Below are positions 22,814-34,466 of a stretch of 64,000 nt of DNA, piece by piece (the first letter of the stretch is position 1; each line of letters starts with the position of its first letter). Below the pieces are notes generated by a model. It had not been told where the DNA came from. It ran no database searches and saw only the letters and a list, made by a program, of their open reading frames with translations. This stretch comes from Costus lasius (lineage: Eukaryota > Streptophyta > Magnoliopsida > Zingiberales > Costaceae): assembly GCA_027563935.2 (NCBI GenBank), contig CM050454.1:46404596-46468595 (forward strand). Direction: 5' to 3'. The translations under genes and the position numbers were made by a program.

Positions 22814-24005
22814 GGACGTTCATTACAAATTTGAAGCCCAAAGTTGAATGAAAATTCTACCCGTTATTACAATCATGGGTCATGATTCATGGACCCTAGC
22901 AACAACACTTATTAAAGAGAAACGAAGCCACACAATAATCTTCATATATCTTAGAGCTTTCCTAAGAATCATAGTTGAGGCCATGATTACAATCATGACT
23001 GTGATTCTATCATCAAACACAGAAGAAACAGTTAGTGCTTGTGATCACAATCACAACCGTGATCATGAAGAGGAACCAAGCATATGGCACTCACAAATCC
23101 AATAAAGGAAGGTTAGGAACGAGGAGGAGGACCTTAGCTATGATCCTCATCAGAGGAATCGGTGAAGATTTGAGTGAAATTGACCACTAGCATAAGTAGA
23201 GAAAGACAGGTTTCATTTGTTGTGATTGTAGACACAATCAAGGTAGCGAAAACAATCATGGGCAGGACAAATAAAATAATTTTAAACTTTTTACAAGGGA
23301 GTTGTTCAATTATTATTATTTTTATGTTTACTTGATTGTATCCAATTATCCATGTTTAAGTGTATTAAAATGATGAATCTTGTACCTTAAACATTCTTTT
23401 GGGATATGTGGCATAGCCTTTTGAACTTCCTTAAATATTCTTGTTTTACGCTTTTTATTAATCTATTTAGATGTTGTTAATTTAATTTATATGCTAAATT
23501 AAACATAGAATTGTTTTAGCCAAATAATTGGATGTCTTAGGTATTATAACAAGCACTGAGAGGTAACTCACAATTTCAAACTCTATAATTAAACCTATAC
23601 AACTAGACTCCTAGAGTAGCTAGAGTTATTAAAACAATCAACAATTTACATAGAACTTAATGAGTTTGATTTGATTAATAGACTATTGAATCAAACATCA
23701 TGTTGGGTTGCTAAGAGGGGATAACATGTTATTTAGAAGTAAACTCCCTTTAACACATCTAAGTAATTAATAAAAAGGTGCTAGTATTGATTATTATTAG
23801 AGTTCATTGTATTGAACCTCTATTTTCCAACACTTTACTTACATTAATATTTTGATGCTTTGATCTCCTGCTTTCATCTTAATGATCGAACTTGATTTGC
23901 CTAGATTACAAAAATCATGATCAATTAGTACTTAATTCTAGATTCACATAGGAACGTTATTTTTATTACTTAACCATACACTTGTGATGTGTCCCAACTA
24001 GTTTT
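22814..24005 (+). repeat. Decayed Tat/Athila-like LTR
   Basis: Non-coding. Its last ~60 bp run in the same order as the end of the LTR at 32684-34381: a T-rich stretch, a CACTTG block, then GTTTTTG and a primer-site-like sequence. It also carries a cluster of short palindromes (22871-22887, 22991-23006, 23043-23064, 23224-23239). The left border is not defined; it abuts the deleted element at 22813. I see no coding region. Confidence 0.5.
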
Positions 24006-24023
24006 TGATGTTATTGCCCAAGA
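24006..24023 (+). other. Relic primer-binding site (tRNA-Asp type)
   Basis: TGATGTTATTGCCCAAGA aligns without gaps to the intact TGGCGCCGTTGCCGGAGA at 34391-34408. Most of the differences are transitions, including loss of CpG. It supports the LTR call to its left. Confidence 0.5.
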
Positions 24024-24189
24024 CATCATCACAATAGTGCTAAAAACTTGATGTCATTACAAGCAAAATAATATAACAATATCATTCCCCATGAGGACTT
24101 TTATGATGTCTCTATTGAGCATTAATATATGAATCTCTATTAAAAAGGGGAAAGAGGAAAGAAGTGTACAAACAAGCAAAAATCAGTTC

Positions 24190-25265
24190 AATACGGTCAA
24201 CAAATCACAATTGATTTGGAAGCTCCTGAGCACAAAGCTAATGTCGTGAAAGAGGCTACTATTGAGCAACTCACGTGTCATGTAGCAAAGTTCATAGATG
24301 GACATTCTAGAGGTTTGGGACTTCAAAGAAAAGAAGCTCAGCTGCTTGAAGCCTTTCAGAAACATAAGCAGAGATATGTAGAATCCACAGTTGCTTGCAA
24401 AGCTACTAGCATTTGAAACTCAGCTTGAAAATTTCAAAAAAGATGCTAGTGAGTAAGCTCTTGTTGTAGAAAATTGGAAGAGGCAGCTTATAAAGTTGAA
24501 AAACTTGGAAAATCTTGTTGAGTAGTTGAAAGCCGAGTCTAATCAAACTAAAACTATGAATGAAGGTTTAACAAAATATAACTTGAACTTTATGTAGTAA
24601 TTGTGTCATACGAGACACAGAAAAACAAGTTATAGCAAGCATTTGAGATAGCTGCCACAGAGAAAGAAGATATTTAATTGGAAGAAAAATGGGCTGAACA
24701 GAAGGCGAGGGAAAGCTCTCTTGGTTCTCTTCTGGAAATTCTTAAGGAAGAATCTTTGGAGAAATTGCTAATCCAGGAAGACCTCCAGCAAATTGGAACA
24801 TCACAGAAAATCTTTAGTAGAAGTTACTGCAAGAAACTTGGAGTTGAATTTGTTAAGTGAATCTATCATCAGGAATTCAGAGTTGAAATTCCAGGACAAT
24901 AAACATCAAGTAGAAGGTGTTTGTGACTGAAGAATTGCTCGAGAATTTGAAATTTATTGAAGAACAATTAGCTTTCTATAAGTAACATGCAGTTGAAGCC
25001 ACTAAAATTGTTGCATCTCTCAAGGCAGAGTTGATGGCAAATGTAACAAAATTGGTTTCCCTTGAAAGAAATATTGAGGAGATGAACCAAATGACTTTTG
25101 ATGCCAATCTAACAAGTGAATAGACACTTGTTGGAAATGAACTATTGGCTACAACAAATGCAAAGCTCACTGTTAATTTGCAAACCCATAAGCACAAAAC
25201 CAATGAGCTTAATGAGTTTCTAAACTCCATCACTGTTGAGAAAGAAGCTATTATTGAACACCTCA
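24190..25265 (+). pseudogene. Coiled-coil protein pseudogene, 5' part
   Basis: Conceptual translation gives Glu/Lys/Leu-rich helical sequence with blocks such as EATIEQLTCHVAKFIDGHSR, EEKWAEQKARESSLGSLLE and EKEAIIEHL. These resemble the repeated blocks of long plant coiled-coil proteins of the Arabidopsis AT1G05320/AT2G32240 type (myosin- or golgin-like by name). I recognise the style from memory and cannot search it. Several in-frame stops (near 24414, 24454, 24523, 24858, 25122) and frame changes show it is dead. No introns are visible in this piece, so it is either one exon or a retrocopy. It is cut at 25265 by an LTR element and resumes at 30498. Confidence 0.65.
25261..25265 (+). repeat. 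Target-site duplication CCTCA, left
   Basis: CCTCA directly precedes the LTR start at 25266 and is repeated at 30493-30497 after the second LTR. Dropping the element and one copy restores the coiled-coil reading frame. Confidence 0.95.
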
Positions 25266-27761
25266 TGTCACGCCCCGGCGGGAAGCCGGCTATTTCTAGC
25301 TCAGGGTTCCCCAAGGAGTAACAATATTGATAGGAACCAGAGAACTACAATAATCACATATCCTTTATTTAATAAACAATCCAAATTTAACATCAGCGGC
25401 TTTATAACACAATATCTAAATACAACTATCCAAATTATCAACTGAATAAAATACAAAAGACAACTATCTCAACTCGGGCTAGTATCTACTATCTACTCTA
25501 TCCCTCCCAGAAGCTAACTCTGTACCTGGAAGAGAAACAAAGGGAGTTAGCAGAAATGCTAAGTAGGAATCAACAAACATGGTGAGGGAATCAAATAACA
25601 GGATAATACAATAACTGAAACAACGATATACAAATAATATAAGAATGTCGTGCAAATCATCAAGCTGGCCAACAGATCTCAATTAAGAGCCGCACTCATT
25701 TTCAGAGTGTTTTCACTGTTGCTAATGCAATGGAACGACTGTCCTAAACAGCCCGGAGTGTTGCGTCCAACACTGACATCCGTAGTATTGTCCTCAAGAC
25801 AACTGGCGGTGCCATACCGGCATCTTAGATAGTCCGATGCACGTCGGAACTATAACTCAGATAAACAGACCACTGGAGAATAAATCATCCAGGTCAGAGG
25901 TCAATATATATCACGACTTTATCATCACAGATTTACAACGGTTCCACATACTTATACGTCAATATCTCAGAGACACAATTGTTCAAACAGGCTCATAAGC
26001 CAATATATCAGATATCTCAAAACAAGTTTGTTGACCATTCATATAGAAACAGAATATGACCAAATAATCAAGATAATTGAGTTCAACAGGAATTTCAGAA
26101 ACAAACCAAGCAGACGAAGCAATCAGATATCAGTGTCAATTAATTCTATCATATGCATCATATATCAAGTCAAAGGATTAAGTAGCAAATCCTATTATTG
26201 ACACTGTAAGAAGGGAGTAGGGTAAGATTCCTACCTCAATCGCTGTTATTTCTGAGTCTTTTTGAAAAGCCAATAATAGTTTATCACACGATGCAAGCCG
26301 ATTATTGGATTAATCACTCTAAAACATGAATTTGTACACGAACTCTATTAATAATCATTCTAACTTGGAAACCAAGACTACCAAAATGTAGAACATAACC
26401 CTAAACTTAGAGAACCACTCTTAGATCATATGAACCGAGCCTAAAACCCACTGAACCGAACAGAATTGCACTGAACCAATCAAATTTACCTTGAACCAAG
26501 TCAAACCGAGACTTAGAACTTCAAGTACACAAAATCTAAACTTCATCTAAGACCATACATACTACCATTGGATACGAAATTTCATTATCTTTCCAACGGC
26601 TACCTGCACCGGCCCGGATTCGACCGCCTTGGGGTCGAACTAGTCTAAATTCAAGAACTGAACCGAATTGGAATTGAACCGGTCAGTCCGGTTCAATTCA
26701 ATTTCAAAACAGCCGATGGTTTATTTCAAAATAAACCGAACCCAAAATTTAAATAAAAACTCGAACCAGCCGCTGCCGCGCCGCCCGACCTCCGCCGTGC
26801 AAGGCTGCCGGACTTTCGTCCGCAGCTTACTCCGGCGAGCTCCCGAGGGCGCGTCGAAGGGCCGTTCGCTGCCAAACTTCGCCAGGACACTTCTGACGGC
26901 GAGGCGAGGTCCACGACCAGCTGCGGTGAGGTTTTGACGCATGGTCGAACCACTCGAAGCAGTAGAAGGTATCGACGGTGGCGCCGCCGCCGTCGACACC
27001 CAAACCCTAACCAAAACCCAATAGAACTTCACGAAAACTTCCAAAAAAATAGGCTCACCACGCTACGACGATGTATCGAAGCCCAGAAGAGAAAACTCGT
27101 GTCGATAGAGACGCTGGAAGACTGGAACAGGAGGCGGCGCCGCTCGAGCTCCGGTCACGAGTTCGAGCTCGGATTTCTCCCTCCTTTCGGCGCTTTGACG
27201 CTTGAAGACAGACTAGATTTCGATTCTCCTCGAGTCTAGCAGAAGCCCTCTAATATAGAGGCAAAGCGCGTCCTAGACGATGAGAACGCGGCGGCGAGTA
27301 AATCGCCGAGATCCGCGGGGGAGGATGACGGGTTGACTCGGTCCCCAAATTCAAATTTAAAGCTAACTCAAAAAGATCAAATCCGATATTAAATTAAAAC
27401 CACAACTCGGCTCGTTGGTTAGACGGAGCCGTTTGCGATCGCGTGACCGGGGTTCGAATCCGCGCGGACGCGGTTTAAGTTTTTGAAATAAAATCAAATC
27501 AACTTTAAATTAACTAAAAGAAGCATGGTTTAATAAACAAAACTGAAAACTAGCCCAACGGTTTGGGCGCTCCCGAAAGTGCCGCGCGATGCGTGTTCGA
27601 GGCCCCGCGAACGCGTTTCGTGTCTTCGGTTTAAAACTTTTTTTTTCTAACATTTAAAATTCGGAAAATTTCCAGAAAAATCCCTAAAATTTCCAAAAAT
27701 ACAAATTATGATATTTCTAAAATTTTAAAATTTAAAATTATAAAAAATCAAGGTTATAACA
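25266..27761 (-). repeat. Non-autonomous element 3' LTR, 2496 bp
   Basis: Left LTR in plus coordinates. It includes a GC-rich block (about 26760-27310) with open frames on both strands and two tRNA-like modules (27408-27461, and 27551 to about 27605). The remainder is AT-rich and non-coding. Confidence 0.93.
27408..27461 (+). other. tRNA-like box A/box B module in LTR
   Basis: CGGCTCGTTGGTTAGACGG resembles a tRNA D-arm (box A) and GGTTCGAATCC (27451-27461) is an exact box B. The copy in the other LTR is at 30139-30192. The spacing is shorter than in a real tRNA and no cloverleaf closes, so this is not a tRNA gene. It runs antisense to the element. Confidence 0.55.
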
Positions 27762-27996
27762 TTATCTACCCCTTAAAAGAATTTGGTCCTCCAAATTCAG
27801 AGTAGCCCAAAAGAATATATATCATATAAAAATGTTTATTTTACTTATTCATTTATTCTATCCTTAACCCAATCCTAGTCCTCAGGTTCCTATGTCCTTA
27901 GGTTTTCCTACTGAACCTATGCCTCCAACCTGTGGGTTATGGGCCCACAGAAACCTATACCTCTGAATCAACCTATAGCTCTGATACCATTTAAAT
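27762..27996 (-). other. Interior of the non-autonomous element
   Basis: Minus strand: PBS-like TGGTATCAGAGC (27989-27978), seven bases from the LTR, then about 200 bp without any gag or pol similarity, then an AAGGGGTAGATAA polypurine tract against the 3' LTR at 27761. No open frame of note. Confidence 0.88.
27978..27989 (-). other. Primer-binding site of the non-autonomous element
   Basis: Minus strand TGGTATCAGAGC, initiator tRNA-Met type. The 7-base gap to the LTR is longer than the 2 bases in the copia elements here. Confidence 0.9.
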
Positions 27997-30492
27997 TGTC
28001 ACGCCCCGGCGGGAAGCCGGCTATTTCTAGCTCAGGGTTCCCTAGGGAGTAACAATATTGATAGGAACCAGAGAACTACAATAATCACATATCCTTTATT
28101 TAATAAACAATCCAAATTTAACATCAACGGCTTTATAACACAATATCTGAATACAACTATCCAAATTATCAACTGAATAAAATACAAAAGACAACTATCT
28201 CAACTCGGGCTGGTATCTGCTATCTACTCTATCCCTCCCAGAAGCTAACTATGTACCTGGAAGAGAAATAAAGGGAGTTAGCAGAAATGCTAAGTAGGAA
28301 TCAACAAACATGGTGAGGGAATCAAATAACAGGATAATACAATAACTGAAACAACGATATATAAATAATATAAGAATGTCGTGCAAATCATCAGTCTGGC
28401 CAACAGATCTCACTTAAGAGCCGCACTCATTTTCAGAGTGTTTCCACTGTTGCTCATGCAATGGAACGACTGTCCTAAACAGCCCGGAGTGTTGCGTCCA
28501 ACACTGACATCCGTTGTATTGTCCGCAAGACAACTGGCGGTGCCGTACTGGCATCTCAGATAGTCCAATGCGCGTCGGAACTATAACTCAGATAAACAGG
28601 CCACTGGAGAATAAATCATCCAGGTCAGAGGTCAATATATATCACGACTTTATCATCATAGATTTACAACGGTTCCACATACTTATATGTCAATATCTCA
28701 GATACACAATTGTTCAACCAGGCTCATAAGTCAATATATCAGATATCTCAAAACAGGTTTGTTGACCATTAATATAGAAACAGAATATGACCAAATAATC
28801 AAGATAATTGAGTTCAACAGGAATTTCAGAAACAAACCAAGCAAACGAACCAATCAGATATCAGTGTCAATTAATTCTATCATATGCATCATATATCAAG
28901 TCAAAGGATTAAGTAGCAAATTCTATTATTGACACTGTAAGAAGGGAGTAGGGTAAGATTCCTACCTCAATCGCTGTTATTTCTGAGTCCTTTTGAAAAG
29001 CCAATAATAGTTTATCACACGATGCAAGCCGATTATTGGATTAATCACTCTGAAACATGAATTTGTACACAAACTCTATTAATAATCATTCTAACTTGGA
29101 AATCAAGACTACCAAAATGTAGAACATAACCCTAAACTTAGAGAACCACTCTTAGATCATATGAACCGAACCTAAAACCCACTGAACCGAACAGAATTGC
29201 ACTGAACCGATAAAATTTACCTTGAACCAAGTCAGACCGAGACTTAGAACTTCAAGTACACAAAATCTAAACTTCATCTAAGACCATATATACTACCATT
29301 GGATAGGAAATTTCATTATCTTTCCAACGGCTACCTGAATCGGCCCAGATTCGATCGCCTTGGGGTCGAACCAGTCTAAATTCAAGAACTGAACCGAATT
29401 GGAATTGAACCGGTCAGTCCGGTTCAATTCAATTTCAAAATAGCTGATGGTTTATTTCAAAATAAACCGAACCCAAAATTTAAATAAAAACTTGAACCGG
29501 CCGCTGTAGCGCCGCCCGACCTCCGCCGTGCAAGGCTGCCGGACTTTCGTCCGCAGCTTACTCTAGCGAGCTTCCGAGGGCGCGTCGAAGGGCCGTTCGC
29601 TACCAAACTTCACCAGCACACTTCTGACAACGAGGCGAGGATCCACGACCAGCTGCGGCGAGGTTTTGACGCATGGTCTAACCACCCGAAGCAGCATAAG
29701 GTATCGACGGTGGCGCCGCCGCCGTCGACACCCAAACCCTAACCAAAACCCAATAGAACTTCACGAAAACTTCCAAAAAAATAGGCTCACCTCGCTACGA
29801 CGATGTATCGAAGCCCAGAACAGAAAACTCATGTCGATAGAGACGCTGGAAGACTGGAACAGGAGGCGGCGCCGCTCGAGCTCCGGTGACGAGTTCGAGC
29901 TCGGATTTCTCCCTCCTTTCGGCGCTTTGAGGCTTGAGGATAGGCTAGATTTCGATTCTCATCGAGTCTAGTAGAAGCCCTCTAATATAGAGGCAAAGCG
30001 CGTCCCAGACGATGAGAACACGGCTGCGAGTAAATCGTTGAGATCCGCGGGGAGGATGACCGGTTGACTCGGTCCCCAAATTCAAATTTAAAGCTAACTC
30101 AAAAAGATCAAATCTGATATTAAATTAAAACAACAACTTAGCTCGTTGGTTAGACGGAGCCGTTTGCGATCGTGCGACCAAGGTTCGAATCCCCGCGGAC
30201 GCTATTTAAGTTTTTCAAATAAAATCAAATCAACTTTAAATTAACTAAAAGAAGCATGGTTTAATAAACAAAACTGAAAACTAGCTCAGCAGTTTGGGCG
30301 CTCGTGAAAGTGCTGCGCGATGCGTGTTCGAGGCCCCCCGAACGCGTTTCGCGTCTTTGATTTAAAACTTTTTTTTTCTAACATTTAAAATTCGAAAAAT
30401 TTCCAGAAAAATCCCTAAAATTTCCAAAAATACAAATTCTGATATTTCTAAAATTTTAAAATTTAAAATTATAAAAAATCAAGGTTATAACA
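27997..30492 (-). repeat. Non-autonomous element 5' LTR, 2496 bp
   Basis: Equal in length to the left LTR with a constant offset of 2731 bases, so there has been no net indel between them. It is followed by CCTCA (30493-30497). The tRNA-like module is at 30139-30192; here box A (TAGCTCGTTGG) is one base short of the classical form. Confidence 0.93.
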
Positions 30493-30497
30493 CCTCA

Positions 30498-30600
30498 CCT
30501 TGCATTTAGAAAATCTTATCAATGAACATTCAAGAAGCTTGGAGCTTCAATCTGTGATTGAATCTCATCTCAAAGAAAAAGAAGTCCCTCGTCTAGCTTC
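30498..30600 (+). pseudogene. Coiled-coil protein pseudogene, 3' part
   Basis: It continues the reading frame broken at 25265: HLENLINEHSRSLELQ and further Glu/Lys-rich sequence, again a repeat of the block seen at 24216. Similarity fades after about 30600. Together with 24190-25265 this is one ancestral coding piece split by the LTR element. Confidence 0.65.
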
Positions 30601-32040
30601 ATTCAAGGTTGATTCGCCAGTGGCCATCACCAAACTCTGGCTATTAGTCTGCCATGACATAGAGAATGCTTAGCTAGAACAAGCATGGTAGTTGAGCAAC
30701 AGACAATGGCCAGCAACAAGCCCTGTCTACCTCTGTCATGGGCAAAATGCAAGAGTCAAGTTTTATTCCATACAACATCTCAGATTTTGTAATTCTGATC
30801 AGACGATTTAGATATTTCTATCTGGCTACACAAATCCTCTATTTTTGATCTAATAGTCTGGATCCAATCCAACAACAACAGCCTAGATCTTTCAAATTCA
30901 GTCTAGCGACCCAGATTTAAATCATTACTAATTCATTCAATGGTTGACATTTGTTTGTGTAAAAACAAGTCAATTGATGACTCTTGATGCGATCAAGGTA
31001 TTTATTCCTATTAAATTAAATCTGATCTTCACATATCTAGCATCGGATTTGTGATCAAATATCTAAATTGAATCAGATTTGTGAGTTAAAATTCCAATGG
31101 ATGATATCAATTTTCATAAATCAGAGCCAATTGAATTGGGCAACTCTAGATATGACCCAAATATCAATCCCTACTAAGTCGAGTCTAATCCTTCTAGATT
31201 CAACCTCAATTTTTTTTTAATCATAAATTAGGATTAAAATAGAGTTGTAAATTAAAGTGAACGGTACTAATAAATCTAGTTGATGGATAGACAAAACATT
31301 AACCAAAAGTAAAAAAATCAAATCCATCCAATCAAGCAAGGGACAAATCATATTATTATTATTTGGCTTGACTCACCACTACTTAACCCAAAATAAATGC
31401 AATCTATTGCAAATGATATTAGCCTAGTGTAATAACATCTAAGTTTGATAACTTTCAACTAATTACTTTGGTGCTAGCTTAATCCAATATTGTAACACCC
31501 AACTTGATCTGCTATATCAATCAAATTCGATTTAGTGAATCATTGTAGCCCCTCAAAGGCTTGATCAAATTCATTAGCCATGCAAATGCTAACTAATTTC
31601 ATTTTCTTTCTAAAGGCTAAATCAAATTTGTTAACCCTCCAAAGGGTACTTCAGCCATGTCATTCCTTCACAGGCTAACTCAAACTCAGACACATCAACT
31701 CTTTAAAAGTTAAGTTCAGCACATCAACTCTTCAAAGGCTAACTCATGAATGCTAGCCCATGAAAGGCTAACTCAAAAGCATTAGCCCTCTAAAGGTTTG
31801 CTCAAAACACATTTGCTACTCTAAAGGATAAATCAAGACACATTCTCAAAAGTAGGCACACAAACCCTTCCTAAAATTGCTATCACTGCTATTGCTAAGG
31901 ATGTTGAATATCTAGAGCATGCTGCTAACAACATTGTTTGAGATGTGCATATGTTGATACTAAGTATTGGGACATAGTTTCTCAATGTTATTACAACACC
32001 ACTCAAACTTCTTTTCACAGTCAACACCAAATATTCATCA
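30601..32040. other. AT-rich non-coding stretch with degenerate short repeats
   Basis: No gene seen. From about 31545 to 31835 a loose repeat of roughly 30-35 bp recurs (AAAGGCTAACTCAAA, then TTAGCC or CATCAAC), in about eight degenerate units. The rest is AT-rich with no recognisable element. Confidence 0.5.
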
Positions 32041-32683
32041 AATGAAATATCAAAATAGATAAATATTCACATACCATTCACATGCCGAATATTTATCAAA
32101 TGCCACTTAGATATTCACATATCCATCTTAGGCTGAATATCTGTCAAATACCAAAATAGATAAATATTCATATATCTTTCACAGACCAAATATTTATTAA
32201 ATGATACAAATATTCACATTTCCTTTATAGACTGAATATATGTCAAATATCAAAATAGATAAATATTCACATATCATTCACAAGTCGAATATTTATCGAA
32301 TAGTAAATAGATATTCACATGTCCTTCATAGGCAGAATATTTGTCAAATATCAAAATAGATAAATATCTATGCCCTTCATAGATTGAATTTATCGAATGA
32401 TAGATATATATTCACATATCTTTCATGGGCTAAATATTTGTTAAAATAGATAAATATTCATATATCTTTCACTGGTGGAATATTTGTTGAATGTCACATA
32501 GATATTCATATATCCTTCATTGGCCAAACATCTATCAAATATTTGTCAAAATAGATAAATATCTATATGTCCTTCATAGGCCGAATATTTATCGAATGAC
32601 ACATAGATATTCATATATCCTTCATAGGCTAAATATCTCCCAAATATTTGTCAAAATAGATAAATATTTGTGTGTCTTTCTAA
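32041..32683 (+). repeat. ~100-bp tandem array, left part
   Basis: The word AAAATAGATAAATATT recurs near 32052, 32153, 32252, 32353, 32444, 32548 and 32653, a spacing of about 100 bp. Each unit has two related halves (GAATATTTATC and GATATTCACATATCCTTC). The array continues at 34467-34790, so one array was split by the LTR between. Confidence 0.85.
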
Positions 32684-34466
32684 TGACACCAAAATTTATA
32701 GTAAATTTCATGTAATTTTATATATCTTTTTGTGTCACATTTATGATCTTTTGTTTGTTTTTAAGCCTTATTTGTCAAATATTGCGGAATCTACACCATT
32801 TCTTATTTTTTATAATTTTTAGGTAAAAAGTGATATATTTTGATATATTTTGAAGGATTTGAGCACACGAATGAATTCCAGACGTCGAAACGAAGCCGCC
32901 CGCCAATTTTTCATGCAAATCGGAGCAAGTTTGAAAAATTATACCCCCGGATGTAATGAAAATTATGGTACCTTAATTTTTTGCCCAAAAATTACGGCAG
33001 TGCTGTAATGAATATTAGGGTACCATAATTTTGACTCAGAATTCACATAACCAAATTACGGCACTGCCGTAATGCTTTTTACGGCCGTAATTACTACCTG
33101 GACACGCGATTTTTCCGGGTCCGATTCTTGCGCGGACGATTTCTGGAGATCCAGACCTCCAAATTGAGATCCAAAAGAAGCTATGGACTCATCTCAATGA
33201 GGAGAAGATAAAGAGAGCAAAAGCCCTAATTTTTATGAACTATTCTAGGAGCAATCAACAGAGGCATCTCTAGGCTTTGGCCATGCGCCGAGAGGCGTGG
33301 AGGTCACCTTAGGCCATGAATTTTACTCTGAAGTTTTGCCTGGAGGAGGGGAGGACATCACAGAAGTTTCATAGCAAAAGGATCTCGATTGGAGTAGAAA
33401 TCAATGAAAGAAGGGTCGCGGGCATTGTTCACAACAAGTTTTCAAGCAAAATTACGGCTGTAATTTTCATTACAGCCGTGTTGTAATGTTATTTCTCCTT
33501 CTTCTTTAATTTCTAACACTTTGATAGTATGGTTAATTGTATTTTCTCTTCCATGCTAGCTTAATCATATTTTGGGACATGGGAGAGTAATTCACTTTGA
33601 TTTCTTATGACTAGATAACTTTTATTTTTGTCAAAATAGTTTTATTATGATGATTCTACTTATGTGATAGATTGCTCTATGATTCTCCATAGTTTTCTTA
33701 TTATCATGCATGATTCTAGAGTTTTCGCAATAGAATGAAAAGTGACTTGCTTGAGAACTTGGAACCCTAAAATTGAATATTAGGAACTCACTGTAAGAAA
33801 TTAGGTTAGTTCTTATTTTCTGATTTTAGAATAATAATTGTCATGTTTAATAAAAAGAATCTAGGATTGAGTTATTTTGTCAAACAAGAAGATCTTGTGC
33901 GAAAGCAAGGATCGGAACGTTGGAAAACCATAAGTAGAACCTGTGTTGAGACTCGAATGCATGAAAGTGATCCTTGAGATTCACTTGAGATAATCAACTT
34001 AGAATTCGGATGCACGAAAGTGATCCTTGAGTTCTTTGTTTGATGATTTACTTATTTTCAGCATTGGGATAGATCTTGCGCGAAAGCGAGGATTAGCCCC
34101 TGCATAATTGTCTGCACGAAAGTGAGATAATCCTTTTATGAAGTAAATTATGTCTTTATTATGATGAAATTAGACTGACGACCTTTTATTCATATCTAGT
34201 CATAGAAATTACAGTAGATGAAACCCTAATCCCAGTTTCTCTCTCTGTTTATCTTTATACTCTTCCTATCATTTATTTGCATTATAATCGATTGCTTAGC
34301 TAGTAAAAATACAACTATTTGGTACTTAGCACGTAGGTCTCTGTGGGATCGATAATTTTTATTGTGCACTTGCGGAATACAATAAGTTTTTGGCGCCGTT
34401 GCCGGAGACCTTTTTTTGTTAATATCAAATAGTTGTTAGTATTGCTAGATTAAGTTTTATTTGCAC
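32684..34466 (+). mobile_element. Tat/Athila-like LTR with tRNA-Asp primer site, truncated
   Basis: A probable LTR runs from TGACACC (32684) to about TACA (34381). It is followed by a primer site (34391) and only about 60 bp before the tandem array resumes, so the interior is missing. The LTR has clustered palindromes (32991-33090, 33451-33487) and repeated blocks with CACGAAAGTGATCCTTGAG and GCGCGAAAGCGAGGATT. The left border is my best reading, not proven. No target duplication identified. Confidence 0.65.
34391..34408 (+). other. Primer-binding site, tRNA-Asp type
   Basis: TGGCGCCGTTGCCGGAGA matches the complement of the plant tRNA-Asp 3' end (typically TGGCGCCGTTGCCGGGGA), the primer of many Tat/Athila elements. 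Confidence 0.85.

Larger units (their letters stand above)
25266..30492 (-). mobile_element. Non-autonomous LTR retrotransposon: 2496-bp LTRs, 235-bp interior
   Basis: The two LTRs are exactly equal in length (25266-27761 and 27997-30492), with TG...CA ends and CCTCA target duplications. The interior (27762-27996) holds only a polypurine tract, about 200 bp of non-coding sequence and an initiator tRNA-Met primer site. It is oriented minus: the primer site is beside the right LTR. LTRs are over 95% of the element. LTR start TGTCACGCCCCGG and primer type suggest parasitism on a chromovirus (Tekay-like) partner; this is inference. The LTRs differ by a few percent by eye, so it is older than copia-1 and copia-3. 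It fits neither the small TRIM nor the LARD layout. Confidence 0.93.

Noticed and set aside
27400..27470. A genuine tRNA gene
   Set aside because: Box A and box B are present but the spacing is too short, the acceptor stem does not close, and it is part of an LTR repeated at 30130.
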